A stretch of DNA of 64,000 bases from Ridgeia piscesae (Eukaryota; Annelida; Polychaeta; Sabellida; Siboglinidae), in NCBI GenBank assembly GCA_025642075.2, contig JAODUO010000180.1, positions 382,501 through 446,500 of the forward strand. Reading direction: 5' to 3'. Both the position numbers and the translations under genes were made by a program. The notes below the pieces were generated by a model. It was not told where the DNA came from. It did no database searches and saw only the letters and a list, made by a program, of their open reading frames with translations. Of the stretch, positions 48,601 to 60,938 are shown one piece after another; the first letter of the stretch is position 1; the number at the start of each line of letters is the position of its first letter.

Positions 48601-51600
48601 TAAATGTGTAGTGACCAATGAGGGATGGAAATCCTTTGATGTTCTCAGGTCCTATCAGTCAGTGCCACTTTTGACAAATTGTCTTCACGTTTCCATGACT
48701 ACTTGGCCTTCTACCAGCAATTTACCTGGTCACATAACTGCAGTAAGTCTGTGTTGCTATTTTTCACACAATGCCTTAATTTGACAGGTGTCTGAAAAAA
48801 AGAATGTTGGCAAAGTAAAGAATATTTATTAAAAAAAGTCCAAAAAACAATTTCATTTGGAGAGGGTTTATATTTTTTTGCATCATATATTGTAAAATTT
48901 AATTTCCCTTCTTCATTAAAAATTTCTGACCACAGTTTGTAAGGCTGGTTTCAAATATATGCAGATAGTAAGTTTATCATTATGATCTTGGGTTGAGCAA
49001 GGGGTATATCTGGTTGATGTTATAAGTTAAACAGATAGGGTTATATTATATCAGTTTCATCAACTTCATGTCGCATTGATTTAGAGATCACCTGTAATGT
49101 AAGGCAGGGCCTTATGCAGGATAACATTTTTGCCAGTCATACTTTTTGTGTTGGACACTTGGAATGTTAACTGTTAAATCAGTTGAGAAACTTTAAATGT
49201 GTTTTTAACCTGAAATGGACTACAAACACATGTGACACCATTACATTTGTTGCACTCATTTCTAACTTTCTATGGCATAACTCACAATATCTATGGTTTT
49301 GGGAGACATGTTTTTGCTCCTTCATGTTTTACCTGTCCATCCATGTATCTACCCGTCCAAGACAGACTTTACCCATCAACATGATGGGTGGACGGGTCAC
49401 TGCATAAAGCAGTGATGTAAAGCCATTGAAGCAAAGTTAGCAAACAGTGTGAGAGGAAATGAAACTGGATTCGTAAACATCACATAATGACATCTGTACA
49501 GAATTGTGTCAGAGTTGTTGCTAAAATAACTTGCTATAAGTGACCAGGCATAAAGAGTTGACATTACAGGCTGCAACTTGTTGTACTTTTAACTCGTAGA
49601 AGATAGATGACATAGCACTGTGTGCATGTGATTTTAATGGGTTTGCTGACAACATTAAACATTGTTTTGGCCGAGAAATAAATATCCTATAGACAGACAG
49701 TTGTTGTTTTGCATTGTGTAATGTGAGCCACTGGTGATTATGTGTCCTTAGTTCCTTACTGTGGGGTAAGGTGAGACCTGGGGACTGTATCCTAACTAAC
49801 TGGCATGCCAATTCGTGTCTATTGGCTGCTCTAGATTACTGGCTATTAGTAAAGATTTGGAGAGACGTAGACCAGATTAACATTCAGCTGTATTCGCAGA
49901 ATAGAATGCCTACCTGAATAATGAAATATTGGAACATTGAACTTGTTTGAACTATTTGGTCACTAAGTAGCGCTAAACTGCATATTATGATATTTATATG
50001 TTTGCAAATGATGACTTAATTGGCTGCTCCACGGTTAAAGTGTAATCTTTGTCACAATATTTGTATAACACTTAATGCAAACAAAGTGAGGTATTTTTAT
50101 TTTACTTTGTTGATAATATTCAAGATTCCTAATTGGCCTATCTTCCAGAATTATGTGGATTTAACAAAAGTGTTTTGGAGTACGGTGTCCAAATTGCACT
50201 TGTGAGTACCTGCTGACCTATAAATAACTATTGGCGTTGTCATTCTTCAATTATATTTATACTTACTGCAGGCACTTGATTTATCCTTGTGACAGTGTAA
50301 TGAACTGAGAGGACTGTTGTTGATGTAATTGACCTGAGAATGTTCACCCGGTGAGCCATTAACTAACTGTATTAACCCTTGATATATGGCATAGATTGTT
50401 TATTTTACATTACTAAGATTACGATTACTTGATATACAGAATGCACATGATATCTGGTGGATGGTTTATTTTACCTTGATGCCAACCAGTAGTGTGCTTT
50501 GGTTCTGTTATCGTCTGTAAAGATAATTTGTTTAATAAATTACCTATTTGTGTTGCTTATATTGTAGCAAACCCTGTTATGGGTAATATTCCAGACGTAT
50601 TAAAATTAAAATTTAACACAGTGGGGGACAACTGTAAAAGACAATAAATATATCATTTGAAAATGAAATAAAAATACCTCAAATATAGCAACTGCAGTCA
50701 GTAGCACATAAATTATAATGTGTGCAGGCCATGTGAGGGTATTTACCTAGACTACAGACTGTTTACAACCCTACCATATGCATTAACATAAGTGCCTGTT
50801 TTAGCTATTCTTGTACTGGCTGCTGAGCCAGCCAGTTGAGAGAGGGTTTATCTTGGGGCCTAAAGCCCTGACATTGTTTACTGGGCCTGCAATTTGATGA
50901 GTGGGTCTGAGCTGATAATTCATGCAGCTGACCTATTCCTGTCCTCCTTCAGCTGTTTCAGCGTTTATAGGTGGCAGTGTGAATGGGGTGGGGTGTGGTG
51001 GGTCAGGGACTCAGGGTTGACAGTGACCATTGGTTGACCAACTTGTTGTTGACCTGTTCATGTCCTTAGTTGATCACACCTTCCCAGTGACAACAGTTTG
51101 TTGCTAGTTTATCACAGTTAGAACAGACACTGTTTGATTGGTGTGCTGTAAAAGAACAGGTGTCTCTGGCTACAAAGCTCAACTGTTGAACTTTGCACGA
51201 TGAATGGATGTTGTCACAGATGAGAGTTTACACTTCACGTTTTTATCAGTTTTCAACTTGCCTGGGCATTTACACCATTTGTTGAAGTGAGACCGTGTGA
51301 TGCTAGTGTGGGGTAACATGTTGATAGACCTACCCGCCATAGACTCAGCCATGTATGGAACCCTGGCCCCCGTCTGTTACCTCGATATGATGGTGCCCTT
51401 GCAGGCTAAATGCCAGGATGTAAGACGTAAGTACATCTTTGTGTGTCACGAGTTAAGTGCGTGAATATGTGCGTGTTGAAGGTTTTTAGCTGATTGCAGT
51501 GTAAACAGTTGTTGTAGTTTAAATATACACCGATGGTATAACATGCCACTTGCTGAAACAAGTGCGCAATGCTAGCAGTGAAGGAACACGGGTATACAAA

Positions 51601-54600
51601 GCTGGTAGTTCCAAGTGTAAAATGTGAGTATTGAAAGCAGGAAAGAAATATGTATGGCATATACAGCAGTGACACAGGAGTTGGACACATTCCTTGTCAC
51701 ACTGTCCTAATAGATGTGTTTATAATAAGGAGCAACTTAAATTCAGCTGCATGACGTTGTTATCACAACAGTTGGCTGGTATGCATAGGTTTGTGATGCG
51801 AATAGCCAAACATGATGCTGTGATGAAACTTGTGATGCTGGTACTAACTATAGAATCCCACCCAAGAACATGACATTGTGGTCCTCCTACACTTCCTCAT
51901 TCTGCCTGCTGATTCACCTTGTTACAGTTATCTATGTAACTAACACAACTTAGTTTCTATACTGTTAGTGGATAACTGTTTATTTCTGCAGCACTGCCAA
52001 TATTCAGTAGTGCAGATTTGTAATTGTTGACCAGTCTACAGAATATTTTGTCCACTTTAAATAACCAAAATATTAGGAAGTAAAATTCCCTGAAACCTGC
52101 ATTCTTAGAATACGTGTTGCTGTGTCTTACAAACACTACTCATGTTCCATTTCTCTCCTGTGAATAAGGAATAAATATGTTACCCTGTCGTGACAGCCCT
52201 TGCAATATATTGCTAACATGTGAAGTTAACTGTTTCTGTGCCAGCCCAAATTGCATTGATGTACAACTCACACTCACAACTAATTTTTCTGCACATTTTA
52301 GTCAAATATCACCAACTAAACTATACAATTTTGGATTGGACAAATAATTTTCTATTATAGTTTCAAGATGTAATAGATGATACAATATAACTTACTTTCA
52401 CTAACATGCTTACCTTATTCATTGTATGCATTTTGCATGGTAAACGTAAACAAATTGTATTATTGTTATAACTTCTCATTTATTCTTTCCATCAAACTGA
52501 CACAAATCACAGTGCAATTGTAAAACCACCAGCTGAACATCGTTCATTTGTGAAGATTAATCTTATTGGTCCATTTAAAATGGTGTTATGGAAACCAGCC
52601 AGTGCCGGTAGGCTTTGAAATATGAGGTGTGTACAATCAGCTGCATGGCACTTCTTGGCGAAACTGATAGTCAATGCAACGCAATCGGCTCTGTGGCTGT
52701 TTTGTGACCCTGGATACTCTGGGGCTGTTATGTTGTTTGGGTGCTTGGAAACCTGTTATCTTAGCACACTGAGCCATTTATATCCTGGACAAATGGCGAC
52801 TAAACCCAATTTTTGCACAGCACCATGATAATAACACCAGGCTGGCTGTGTGCCAGTGAATTTACTTTGCCATGTCATTCTGATTATCAGTATCGCCCAT
52901 TAATATCCAATGTTTCTGCACCTATGGACCCCAGAACAACTGCTATCCAGCTGGTTAATTCCCTTCTCTGTGTTTTACTCCCTTGATAGCTCATAAGTAT
53001 GGGAGAATCTGTAAACATATGTATGTGGGAACAAGCCTGTGTAAGAGTTAAAGTTAAACCATAAAACCACGAACACCAGCCATGCTTATAGTTACCAAAC
53101 TTTTGTAAAGTAATAAACAAATTCCTGATGGAAGCTTATGAAAAGAAAAATTACTTTGTCGCAGCTCTGTGTTTAATGTACCTAATCTTTTCCATAAGTT
53201 CAAAGCTTGCTGCTGTATGATGCCGCCTGTATCCATGTTATGGGGGAACTATCTATCTTATGGGCAACATAATTGCATAAATAAACAAAATCAGTTAATC
53301 CATATCTGTATTCTAAATATATGTTCAAGATTAGTCAATACTTGAGAAATATTTATTTTGAATCTAGGTCAGTATATGCAACACTTATGACAGATTTAGA
53401 GTGTACTTTAAATTAAAAGTGACATAAATGTATTTACAGTTGGTAAGTCACCGACTGTGTATACAGTTATGCTATAAGTTTGTGAGTGTGTTACACATGA
53501 CGTATAATCTGGCAGTGTGTACACCCATAGATCTCCAGTGTGTGTTGCAATGTCGTACTTTGACATTTTCGGTTGGCTGCCTGCCAGCGGTTGAGATCCT
53601 GTCCTAAGGGCATGGATGTTGGTGTGGTTCTTCAAGGTTTATATCTATACTGCTTTCACCACAAGTCTGTTGCCACATTTTAGCTGTGCTATATGGCATT
53701 TTCCCTCAATAATTTTGCAGGTAATTTTCATGATAAAATTACACTTTGTTAACTTGACTTGATCATGACTTTGTTGAGGATAATTCTGTAAAAAATATAA
53801 TATGGAGAGTATGCTCTGTTCATAGTCAGAGGCATTCAGTGTGCGACTACAGAATATACGTTGCATACATTCTTGTCCCTCTAAACAACATAATTGAATG
53901 TATAAATCCTCTCACCAGCCAGCAGGGAGAGGTGCACTGTCAAATGTCAATCACGTAATTGTTGATTCTGGGTCAGTTGTGACGCCACCACTGAAAATAG
54001 CCGAGTGCAGTCAGCTTGACAGACATTTGAAGAAGTAGTGTAGACAGGCTAAATTTGTTGTTAGGAGGCGCCAGTAAAGACCAGGTAAGTAGTTACCAAT
54101 GGTCTGGCTCCGGGCCAGGAGTGTCTCAGTTTGGGTCAAGCACTTCAATGTACCTTTACCTGAGTCTTGTAACTCCCGTCCACCGACACACACTGATTGT
54201 CTGCATTCGTACATTCACAAACACTCAAGCATACAAAGAATTAGCCGTTCCTTTGTAAAGTCAGACCTCTAGTTTTTATTACGCTTAACGGTTATGTCTG
54301 GCTTTATAACAATCTAGGTTTTGTGTTACCAGATTTCCATAGTCTGGTGACTTTACTGGGTCATACATGTAAGTAAAAACAACTAGTGGTGTATTTTTTC
54401 TTGTATAAGTGACATTAGTTATGAGTAAAAACTAAGAAAAGAAAGTTTATTAAGTTCATGCAGAAGCAGACACAGAATGAGATGGTAAATAAAATGGTAA
54501 AAACTATTTTTAGAAGCCTTATGTTGTTTGACACAGTGGGATAGTATCGTAAATTATGTTGTAATTAAATGAACCAGGTATCAGTAACTGTCATTTAAGT

Positions 54601-57049
54601 ACCATTTAGTAAGTCTATTTCATTGTTGTGCATAAATATGTCGCAGGTATAGCAACAACTTAATATTGTAAACATTTCAATTGTAAATGATCATTGACAT
54701 CTTCATTAACAGCTTTATTGTTTTCTTATACTAAAGGTTATAGTGGCCATATACATTTTGTTTAACCAAAAAACATGAAACCTTGTAAAATTATTTTAAA
54801 ATGTAGTCAAATAAAGACTTCATTGTGTTGTAAGTTTATATATCAGTCATGTCAAACAATCATGTTGTGCTTTGCTAGACCTGTAAGAGGATCTGTATAA
54901 ATTAATGCCAAGTCATCTCAGCCAGATTATGTCTAGAAAGATAGCAAGTATCCTACAGCAAGGTAGTTGGCATAAAAGACAATCAGAAGTGTTTACGTTG
55001 TGGTTAGAGTTAGCCTGTAGGGAGATTGCCTGAACTGTGTCAAGTGAAACCATTGTAGACATCTGTACTTGTTAATAGCCAATGGTGTTTGCATAAAGTT
55101 TACTGTACACACAAATAATAAATACTTGTCACAAGCAGTTTGTCTGGCACAGAAACATGTTCCAAGCCAGCGCTGACATCAGATTAGTTGCTTCCCTGAG
55201 GCAGACTTGTTGACTCTGTTATCGGGAAAGTAATTTCAGAATGTGTTCGTTGTTCTCTAGCATTTTACCCAATCACACTCAGAAAAAACAACTTAACACT
55301 ACAGGTCATTTAAACATGTTCATATATTTGATTTTTACCCTAGGTGTTTTTTCACATCAGTGTCCAAAATTAGGGGGAAATATACTGACCCAATTGCATG
55401 GTTGGGTCCAAGTACACATGTTGGGATCAAATTCAAATACAAATACATTGCTTTTCCAGATTTCAACTCAAATACAATTACAAATGCAGATTTCCAGTTC
55501 TAATACACTGCCATTTTTTAAATTCAAATGTGATTAAATAATATTGCCATTTAAAAAATTTGATTCAAGGTCTTCTGGTAACTAGTGTTAATTTGTTGTT
55601 GAAGATAACAGACCAGATATACCACCATTGTTAGGGGCAGTCTTATTTGCATCTACGTAATGTTTGTTTAGACAATGTCATAAACTCATAATGACGTCAC
55701 TGTTTGTTGTTTCAGGCACGTTGGCGACTCCTAGTGTGAAGAAACCACGCGGTCGTGGCTTCCTTAGTTCGTTCTTCTGCTGTTTTGGAGGCAACAGCGC
55801 CAGTCATCAGAACTCTACCCCATCGTCACCAATCACCCCCTCGCCTGTGCCTACCACTGATGATACGAGCAATGGCACATTGTCTAAGGTATGGGTATGG
55901 TCTACTTTGTCAGAGGACCAAATCATGGTCGTAAAGAGACCTTATTGTGTATGTGATAGAAGTAGTGCAGTAAATGTTGATGTTTAGTGGATACTTAACC
56001 CTACTATATTAGTCTTATATTTGTAAAAAAATTCTGGACGTTATAATTTTTGCTAACTGATAGTTTTTGAGTTAGTACAATGAAGATAGATTTAGAATCA
56101 GAAACCATCTTCCATCTTTACAATAATTAGATAGATTGTATTTGTATGTCTTTTAGTGCCACCTTCTTGTTGTTTACTTTACAGCTTTAATTGTATGTAA
56201 ATGGAAATAGATTTCATTTGCAATTAAATACGATACATTTCCATGGCATGCAGCATCATGAAACCAGACACAGTACATCTGGTGTAGAATGAATGTTGCA
56301 CAGTTGCCGTGTTGCTGACAGTTAATGAGTGAGCTGTCTGTTACAGCCGACACAGAAGTATCTGCTGGGGCCTGTACGGCAACAAGAGATGAATAAGAAG
56401 TGTGTGGTCATTGACCTAGATGAAACATTAGTACATAGTTCTTTCAGGGTATGTATAAGCATTGTTTTCATTATTTTCATCACGCCTGATATGGCATCTG
56501 TGACTTGCTGACGATTGTACGAATGTGTACTATGACATCATTCAGTATCATTGATACTGATGTAGTGATACATTAGATGAAAGCTTTCGTCAAGTAAAAA
56601 TATACCTTGGATATGCAAACATTACAACTTGTTTTGATTGATTTGAATTATACTGAGTAGTTTTGTTTTGTTGTATTGAATGTATGTTCCTTGCAATAAG
56701 GATTGAGTCAAATATGCTTACATTGTTAATACATAGTTCTTTCAAAGTATGTACAAAATACTTTTGCATATTTGTGTCAGGTTAGGTACAAAATAGTGCA
56801 ATACAATTTCTCTACAAAACAGTCATCCATAATTCTTAATGTGTTCAAAATGAAACATCCTCAGTTTATGAAAAACTTCCAGAACAACTGCTGTGTATCT
56901 TAATTGTCTGCATTCCATCTTTCAGCCTGTCAGTAATGCAGATTTCATTGTTCCTGTTGAAATTGACGGCACAATACATCAGGTCAGTGGCACCATTAGT
57001 TGGAGACCAGTAAACTTGGTTTTAAATTTTAATTGACATGGGTTTTGCT

Positions 57050-57101
<52 letters not shown>

Positions 57102-60100
57102 GTATGTATTTCAGTATCTTTTGTAACCCTTACAATCCATACCCAATTAAAGATCACGTTTTATTTATGTATGTATATATATATCTATATTTTTTGCTTT
57201 CCTTTGAGAGTTTTCCTGATATGATACATATTTTGCAGTGCCATCAAATACAAGTTATTTAAGTGGTTACTGGTCACCTGTAGCTGTGATTGCTAACTGT
57301 AGGCTGTAGCTGGTATAGTGCAAGGAGCCCTGTAGCTGTGATTGCTAACTATAGGCTGTAACTGGTATAGTGCAAGGAGCCCTGTAGCTGTGATTGCTAA
57401 CTGTAGGCTGTAGCTGGTATAGTGCAAGGAGCCCTGTAGCTGTGATTGCTAACTGAAGACTGTAGCTGGTATAGTGCAAGGAGCCCTGTAGCTGTGATTG
57501 CTAACTGTAGGCTGTAACTGGTATAGTGCAAGGAGCCCTGTAGCTGTGATTGCTAACTGTAGGCTGTAGCTGGTATAGTGCAAGGAGCCCTGTAGCTGTG
57601 ATTGCTAACTGTAGGCTGTAGCTGGTATAGTGCAAGGAGCCCTGTAGCGGGTGATTGCTAACTGTAGGCTGTAACTGGTATAGTGCAAGGAGCCCTGTAG
57701 CTGTGATTGCTAACTGTAGGCTGTAGCTGGTATAGTGCAAGGAGCCCTGTAGCTGTGATTGCTAACTGTAGGCTGTAGCTGGTATAGTGCAAGGAGCCCT
57801 GTAGCTGTGATTGCTAACTGTAGGCTGTAACTGGTATAGTGCAAGGAGCCCTGTAGCTGTGATTGCTAACTGTAGGCTGTAGCTGGTATAGTGCAAGGAG
57901 CCCTGTAGCTGTGATTGCTAACTGTAGGCTGTAGCTGGTATAGTGCAAGGAGCCCTGTAGCTGTGATTGCTAACTGTAGGCTGTAGCTGGTATAGTGCAA
58001 GGAGCCCTGTAGCTGTGATTGCTAACTGTAGGCTGTAGCTGGTATAGTGCAAGGAGCCCTGTAGCTGTGATTGCTAACTGTAGGCTGTAACTGGTATAGT
58101 GCAAGGAGCCCTGTAGCTGTGATTGCTAACTGTAGGCTGTAACTGGTATAGTGCAAGGAGCCCTGTAGCTGTGATTGCTAACTGTAGGCTGTAGCGGTAG
58201 TCGAAGGAGCCCTGTAGCTGTTTTTGTCGGCCGGTCTGGTCTGTTGATCAGACATGGCAGACAGCCAGTGCTGCAAGAGTGGTTATGCAATGCCAAGAGT
58301 TCTGTTTGGTTCATGGCCACTTGTCTTTCTTTGCAGGTATACGTGTTAAAGAGGCCTTACGTAGACGAGTATTTACAAAAGATGGGAGAGCTCTTTGAGT
58401 GTGTATTGTTCACAGCCAGTCTGGCGAAGGTGAGTGCTGCGACTAAGTGCTACTGGCAAAGTTGACACAGCTCAAGTTTGTCATCTCTCATGTACACACA
58501 AACAGTGGCAGATGTGAGGTTCAGCCTGGGTGCTTGCGAGAGCAGACCATGTGTGCTTATGGTTTACCATGTTTACACCACAGCACATGAAAAACAAAAT
58601 AATGTCAGTTAGTGTTGTGCAGACACACACACACACACAGCATCAAAGAAGCTGGATTAGTCAGAGTAACGTTTCAGTTTGGACACTTCTGTGTGAGTGG
58701 GTTTTCAGGGATTTAGTCAATGTAATAGGATTTTTTTCTTTGTTGTAGTAGGAACATATTAGGTGCACCTAACTGAAATCTGCACATGATAACTTACATG
58801 TTTTAATTGACAAGATTTACGAACATCATGTGACATTTAATCGGAGTGTCGTGTCTGTTGACTAATTGTTTGTCCAGATTTATGACCTTGTTGTACTGGG
58901 TGTAGTTGCAAGTTCTTATGTTGTGTTATATAACTGCCAAGTCAACTACAGCTGACTAGCATAGCGGTTTGTTGACTAAATCATTTCCATCTGTTTTAAA
59001 TCGGGAAGATATATATCAAACTTCATTGGCTTAAAACCAGTCGTTAAAATCATGTTCTGGGAATGTTTTAAAATTGTACATGACGCTTAGTTACATCATG
59101 AGTGTACGCACTCATTTTAAATGAGTAATGTAAACATTTGTAGCGAGAGGGCAAATACCCAAACAAGAGCATTGTATTGATGGTGATAGGTTGACAGATA
59201 ACATCTGTTTGTGCCAGTGTATCCATACTTAATTATAGGTTAGGTGAAGCCGCAATGGCTTGGTATGAAAAACAGTTTTTGTAACACACATTCCACCCGG
59301 AAGGTTGTTGCTGTGACCCTCGGTAAATCATATTTGTGCAAGTTTGAGATAAGGAGTGAAGGTGGGAGGGGGTGACCACATGACCACAATGTATAGTCTA
59401 TTCATCGATCATGTGATTCAGTTCTCTAGTCACTCCTTTTGATGTACCTAGCTACCTATCATTCAGGTTTTTAACTCCACTGAATGACATTTCTGAATGG
59501 ATTTGTCAACAATGTTTCCGTATGGTGAACTATATAAAACTTAGTTTCGTATTTCAATCAGGTTCATGCATCTACTATAATTTTTGCACGGCAGAGTAAC
59601 TTTTTAAGAAAGGTTACAACTGATGCTTGTTTCTTTGCAGTATGCTGATCCAGTGGCTGACTTGCTAGACAAGTGGGGCGTGTTTCAAGCACGCTTATTC
59701 AGGGAATCGTGTGTCTTTCATAGGGGAAACTATGTCAAGGTAGGTTACAGCTGTGACTACATATCTTGGTATGATGTTTGAAAATTATTTATAGTAAATA
59801 TTATAATGTTTGTATTGTTTATCTTGGAGATAAATTCACTTTGGTGTCACATACCACTTTTTGTAGTCTGAAGTCTCGGAACTCATAACTTTTAATAATC
59901 GAAGGAAGTTACTGTGGCTTTGGGTGTAACATATTTTGTAGTTAGATAACGTGTTATATCTCGTCACATCGCAGTAGTTCAGTGGAGTGCCTTGGTGCAT
60001 TATGGTACATCAACATGCACTCAGATATACCATATCCCTCTAATACCTTACATAAATGGTTGCTCAATCCCATCCCATTTTTCTTACTTATGCCTGTCAC

Positions 60101-60938
60101 CCCTCCTGGGGGACCATAGGCTGCCAACAACAACTTTCCAGTGTCCCTGTCCTGGGCCAACCCATTTGCCTCCAAGAATCCCTGAAGGTTATATTGTGTT
60201 GGTATGTCATCTTGCAACTATTGTACTTGCAGGACTTGAGTCGACTAGGGCGAGACTTGGACAAGGTTGTGATTGTAGACAACTCTCCAGCCTCCTATAT
60301 CTTCCATCCAGACAACGCCGTGAGTCTCTCTGCAGCTTTCACTCGATACAAGACAGCACCAGTGGCCTCGGGCTTGAATGGATAGACAGACTCTGACATT
60401 CAGTTAATCCTAACTGATGTCTTTGTCACTGTTTAGTGCAGAGTTGATCCCTCCTATCTGACTACCACTTTGATTAACTAGCTCATTGACAGAATTGTTA
60501 TGCAATTACAGTGCTTTAATTTTTTTCTGATTATTTGCATGTTATAACAATTATCGTATTTCCATCACTAAATTATATTTCTATTGTGCATTTGCTAGAA
60601 ATGAAATAACAATTGTCATAAAATCGACTTATGACTACCCAGAATGTTTAACATTGACGCATTCAAAGAAGTAAAGTGTAAAGCACTTTGAGCAATCCTG
60701 AGGATTTCATACTGCGCTATTTAAGAGGAGAACTTGTCTTTTTTACTAACATTTCTTGTGTTTGCAGGTGCCTGTGGCGTCGTGGTTTGACGACATGTCT
60801 GACAGGGAACTGATGGACCTCATTCCTTTCTTCGAAACACTCTCTAAAGTTGACAGTGTCTACAGTGTGCTCAAAAATGCGAATGTGTGCACGATGAATC
60901 ACAACTCGAACACGGACATGATAGATGTCAACACGTAA
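36673..60938 (+). CDS. CTDSPL: CTD small phosphatase-like gene (SCP/CTDSPL type), eight exons, 285 residues
   Basis: SCP phosphatases remove phosphate from Ser5 of the RNA polymerase II C-terminal domain and from a few other substrates such as SMADs and REST. They belong to the HAD/FCP1 superfamily and need magnesium. The eight exons total 858 coding bases with consistent phases and GT-AG introns. The catalytic set is complete: DLDET with D106 and D108, T162 in FTAS, K200 in GNYVK and D216-N217 in DNSP. All sit ten residues above the human SCP1 numbering. The N-terminus [11 protein letters not shown] matches vertebrate CTDSPL. FFCC at 45-48 is the conserved palmitoylation-type cysteine pair. 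The last 17 residues replace the short vertebrate tail. Human CTDSPL has 276 residues. The single invertebrate gene could equally be called CTDSP1/2/L. Confidence 0.93.
38827..38850. other. Short perfect hairpin in intron 1
   Basis: AACCCCGA and TCGGGGTT flank an AAGA loop: an 8-bp perfect stem. It is too short to be called a microRNA precursor. Confidence 0.5.
43523..46152. repeat. 1,701-bp direct duplication (non-satellite part 929 bp, two copies)
   Basis: 43523-44451 reappears at 45224-46152 with about two substitutions seen by eye (near 43575 and 43672). Each copy is followed by an array of the 50-bp minisatellite, so the repeating block is unique segment plus satellite. Identical 68- and 86-codon frames occur in both copies merely because the DNA is duplicated. 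A (CATG)n patch lies near 44165. Confidence 0.93.
44452..45170. repeat. 50-bp minisatellite, first array, about 14 copies
   Basis: Unit AGAAAGTGTTCATCTGTGTT, then ACTATTACTG, then TCTGTCCACTCATGGTAATT. Variants include GTGTGTCC for GTCTGTCC and AATC for AATT. A few units are 4 bases longer. It lies in intron 1 of the phosphatase gene. Confidence 0.95.
46153..48210. repeat. 50-bp minisatellite, second array, about 41 copies
   Basis: Same unit as the first array and far more homogeneous, with a long stretch of identical TCTGTCC/AATT units at about 47630-48030. This suggests recent expansion by slippage or unequal crossing-over. Confidence 0.95.
55716..55888 (+). CDS. CTDSPL: CTDSPL-like exon 2 (membrane-anchor cysteines, Ser/Pro linker)
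   Basis: Acceptor TTGTTTCAG, donor GTATGG. It encodes [20 protein letters not shown], then [19 protein letters not shown], ending GTLSK. The [13 protein letters not shown] segment matches [12 protein letters not shown] of human CTDSPL. Confidence 0.9.
56347..56448 (+). CDS. CTDSPL: CTDSPL-like exon 3 (catalytic DLDET)
   Basis: Acceptor TCTGTTACAG, donor GTATGT, 34 codons. [16 protein letters not shown] leads into [16 protein letters not shown]106 is the phospho-accepting nucleophile and D108 the acid/base residue. Confidence 0.95.
56926..56982 (+). CDS. CTDSPL: CTDSPL-like exon 4
   Basis: 19 codons: [19 protein letters not shown], nearly identical to vertebrate SCPs. Acceptor ATCTTTCAG, donor GTCAGT. 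Confidence 0.95.
57053..57099. repeat. (TA)n in intron 4
   Basis: About 46 bases of alternating TA. A shorter TA run follows at 57174-57190. Confidence 0.93.
57280..58219. repeat. 52-bp minisatellite, about 18 copies, in intron 4
   Basis: Unit GTAGCTGTGATTGCTAACTG, TAGGCTGTAGCTGGTATAGT, GCAAGGAGCCCT. The main variant is GTAAC for GTAGC. The last unit decays into GTAGCGGTAGTCGAAGGAGC. The array ends about 115 bases before the exon 5 acceptor and takes up about 70% of the intron. Minus-strand frames of Leu/His/Tyr repeats are artefacts. Confidence 0.95.
58337..58429 (+). CDS. CTDSPL: CTDSPL-like exon 5 (FTAS)
   Basis: 31 codons: [20 protein letters not shown], then [11 protein letters not shown]. 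Acceptor TCTTTGCAG, donor GTGAGT. T162 of FTAS is the second HAD motif. Confidence 0.95.
59641..59739 (+). CDS. CTDSPL: CTDSPL-like exon 6
   Basis: 33 codons: [20 protein letters not shown], then [13 protein letters not shown], with the catalytic K200 at the end. Acceptor TTTCTTTGCAG, donor GTAGGT. Confidence 0.95.
60233..60319 (+). CDS. CTDSPL: CTDSPL-like exon 7 (DNSP)
   Basis: 29 codons: [20 protein letters not shown], then [10 protein letters not shown]216 and N217 bind magnesium. Acceptor GTACTTGCAG, donor GTGAGT. Confidence 0.95.
60768..60938 (+). CDS. CTDSPL: CTDSPL-like exon 8 and stop
   Basis: 56 codons plus [23 protein letters not shown], then [16 protein letters not shown]. The last stretch, [20 protein letters not shown], is unlike the RLCN-type end of vertebrate proteins. 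Acceptor GTGTTTGCAG. Confidence 0.93.
   Translation: MPVASWFDDMSDRELMDLIPFFETLSKVDSVYSVLKNANVCTMNHNSNTDMIDVNT

Larger units (their letters stand above)
36749..55715 (+). other. Intron 1 of the CTDSPL-like gene (19.0 kb)
   Basis: Begins GTAAGT and ends TTGTTTCAG. Apart from the tandem arrays listed separately, it is AT-rich DNA with no recognisable nested gene. All open frames in it are short and without domains. There is a short (TA)n at 39658-39684. Confidence 0.8.

Noticed and set aside
36749..55715. A miR-26-type microRNA in an intron of the CTDSPL-like gene
   Set aside because: Vertebrate CTDSP genes host miR-26. I looked for the TTCAAGTAATCC seed region in the introns. Only partial matches occur (for example TTCAAGTACTT at about 39488), with no matching hairpin.
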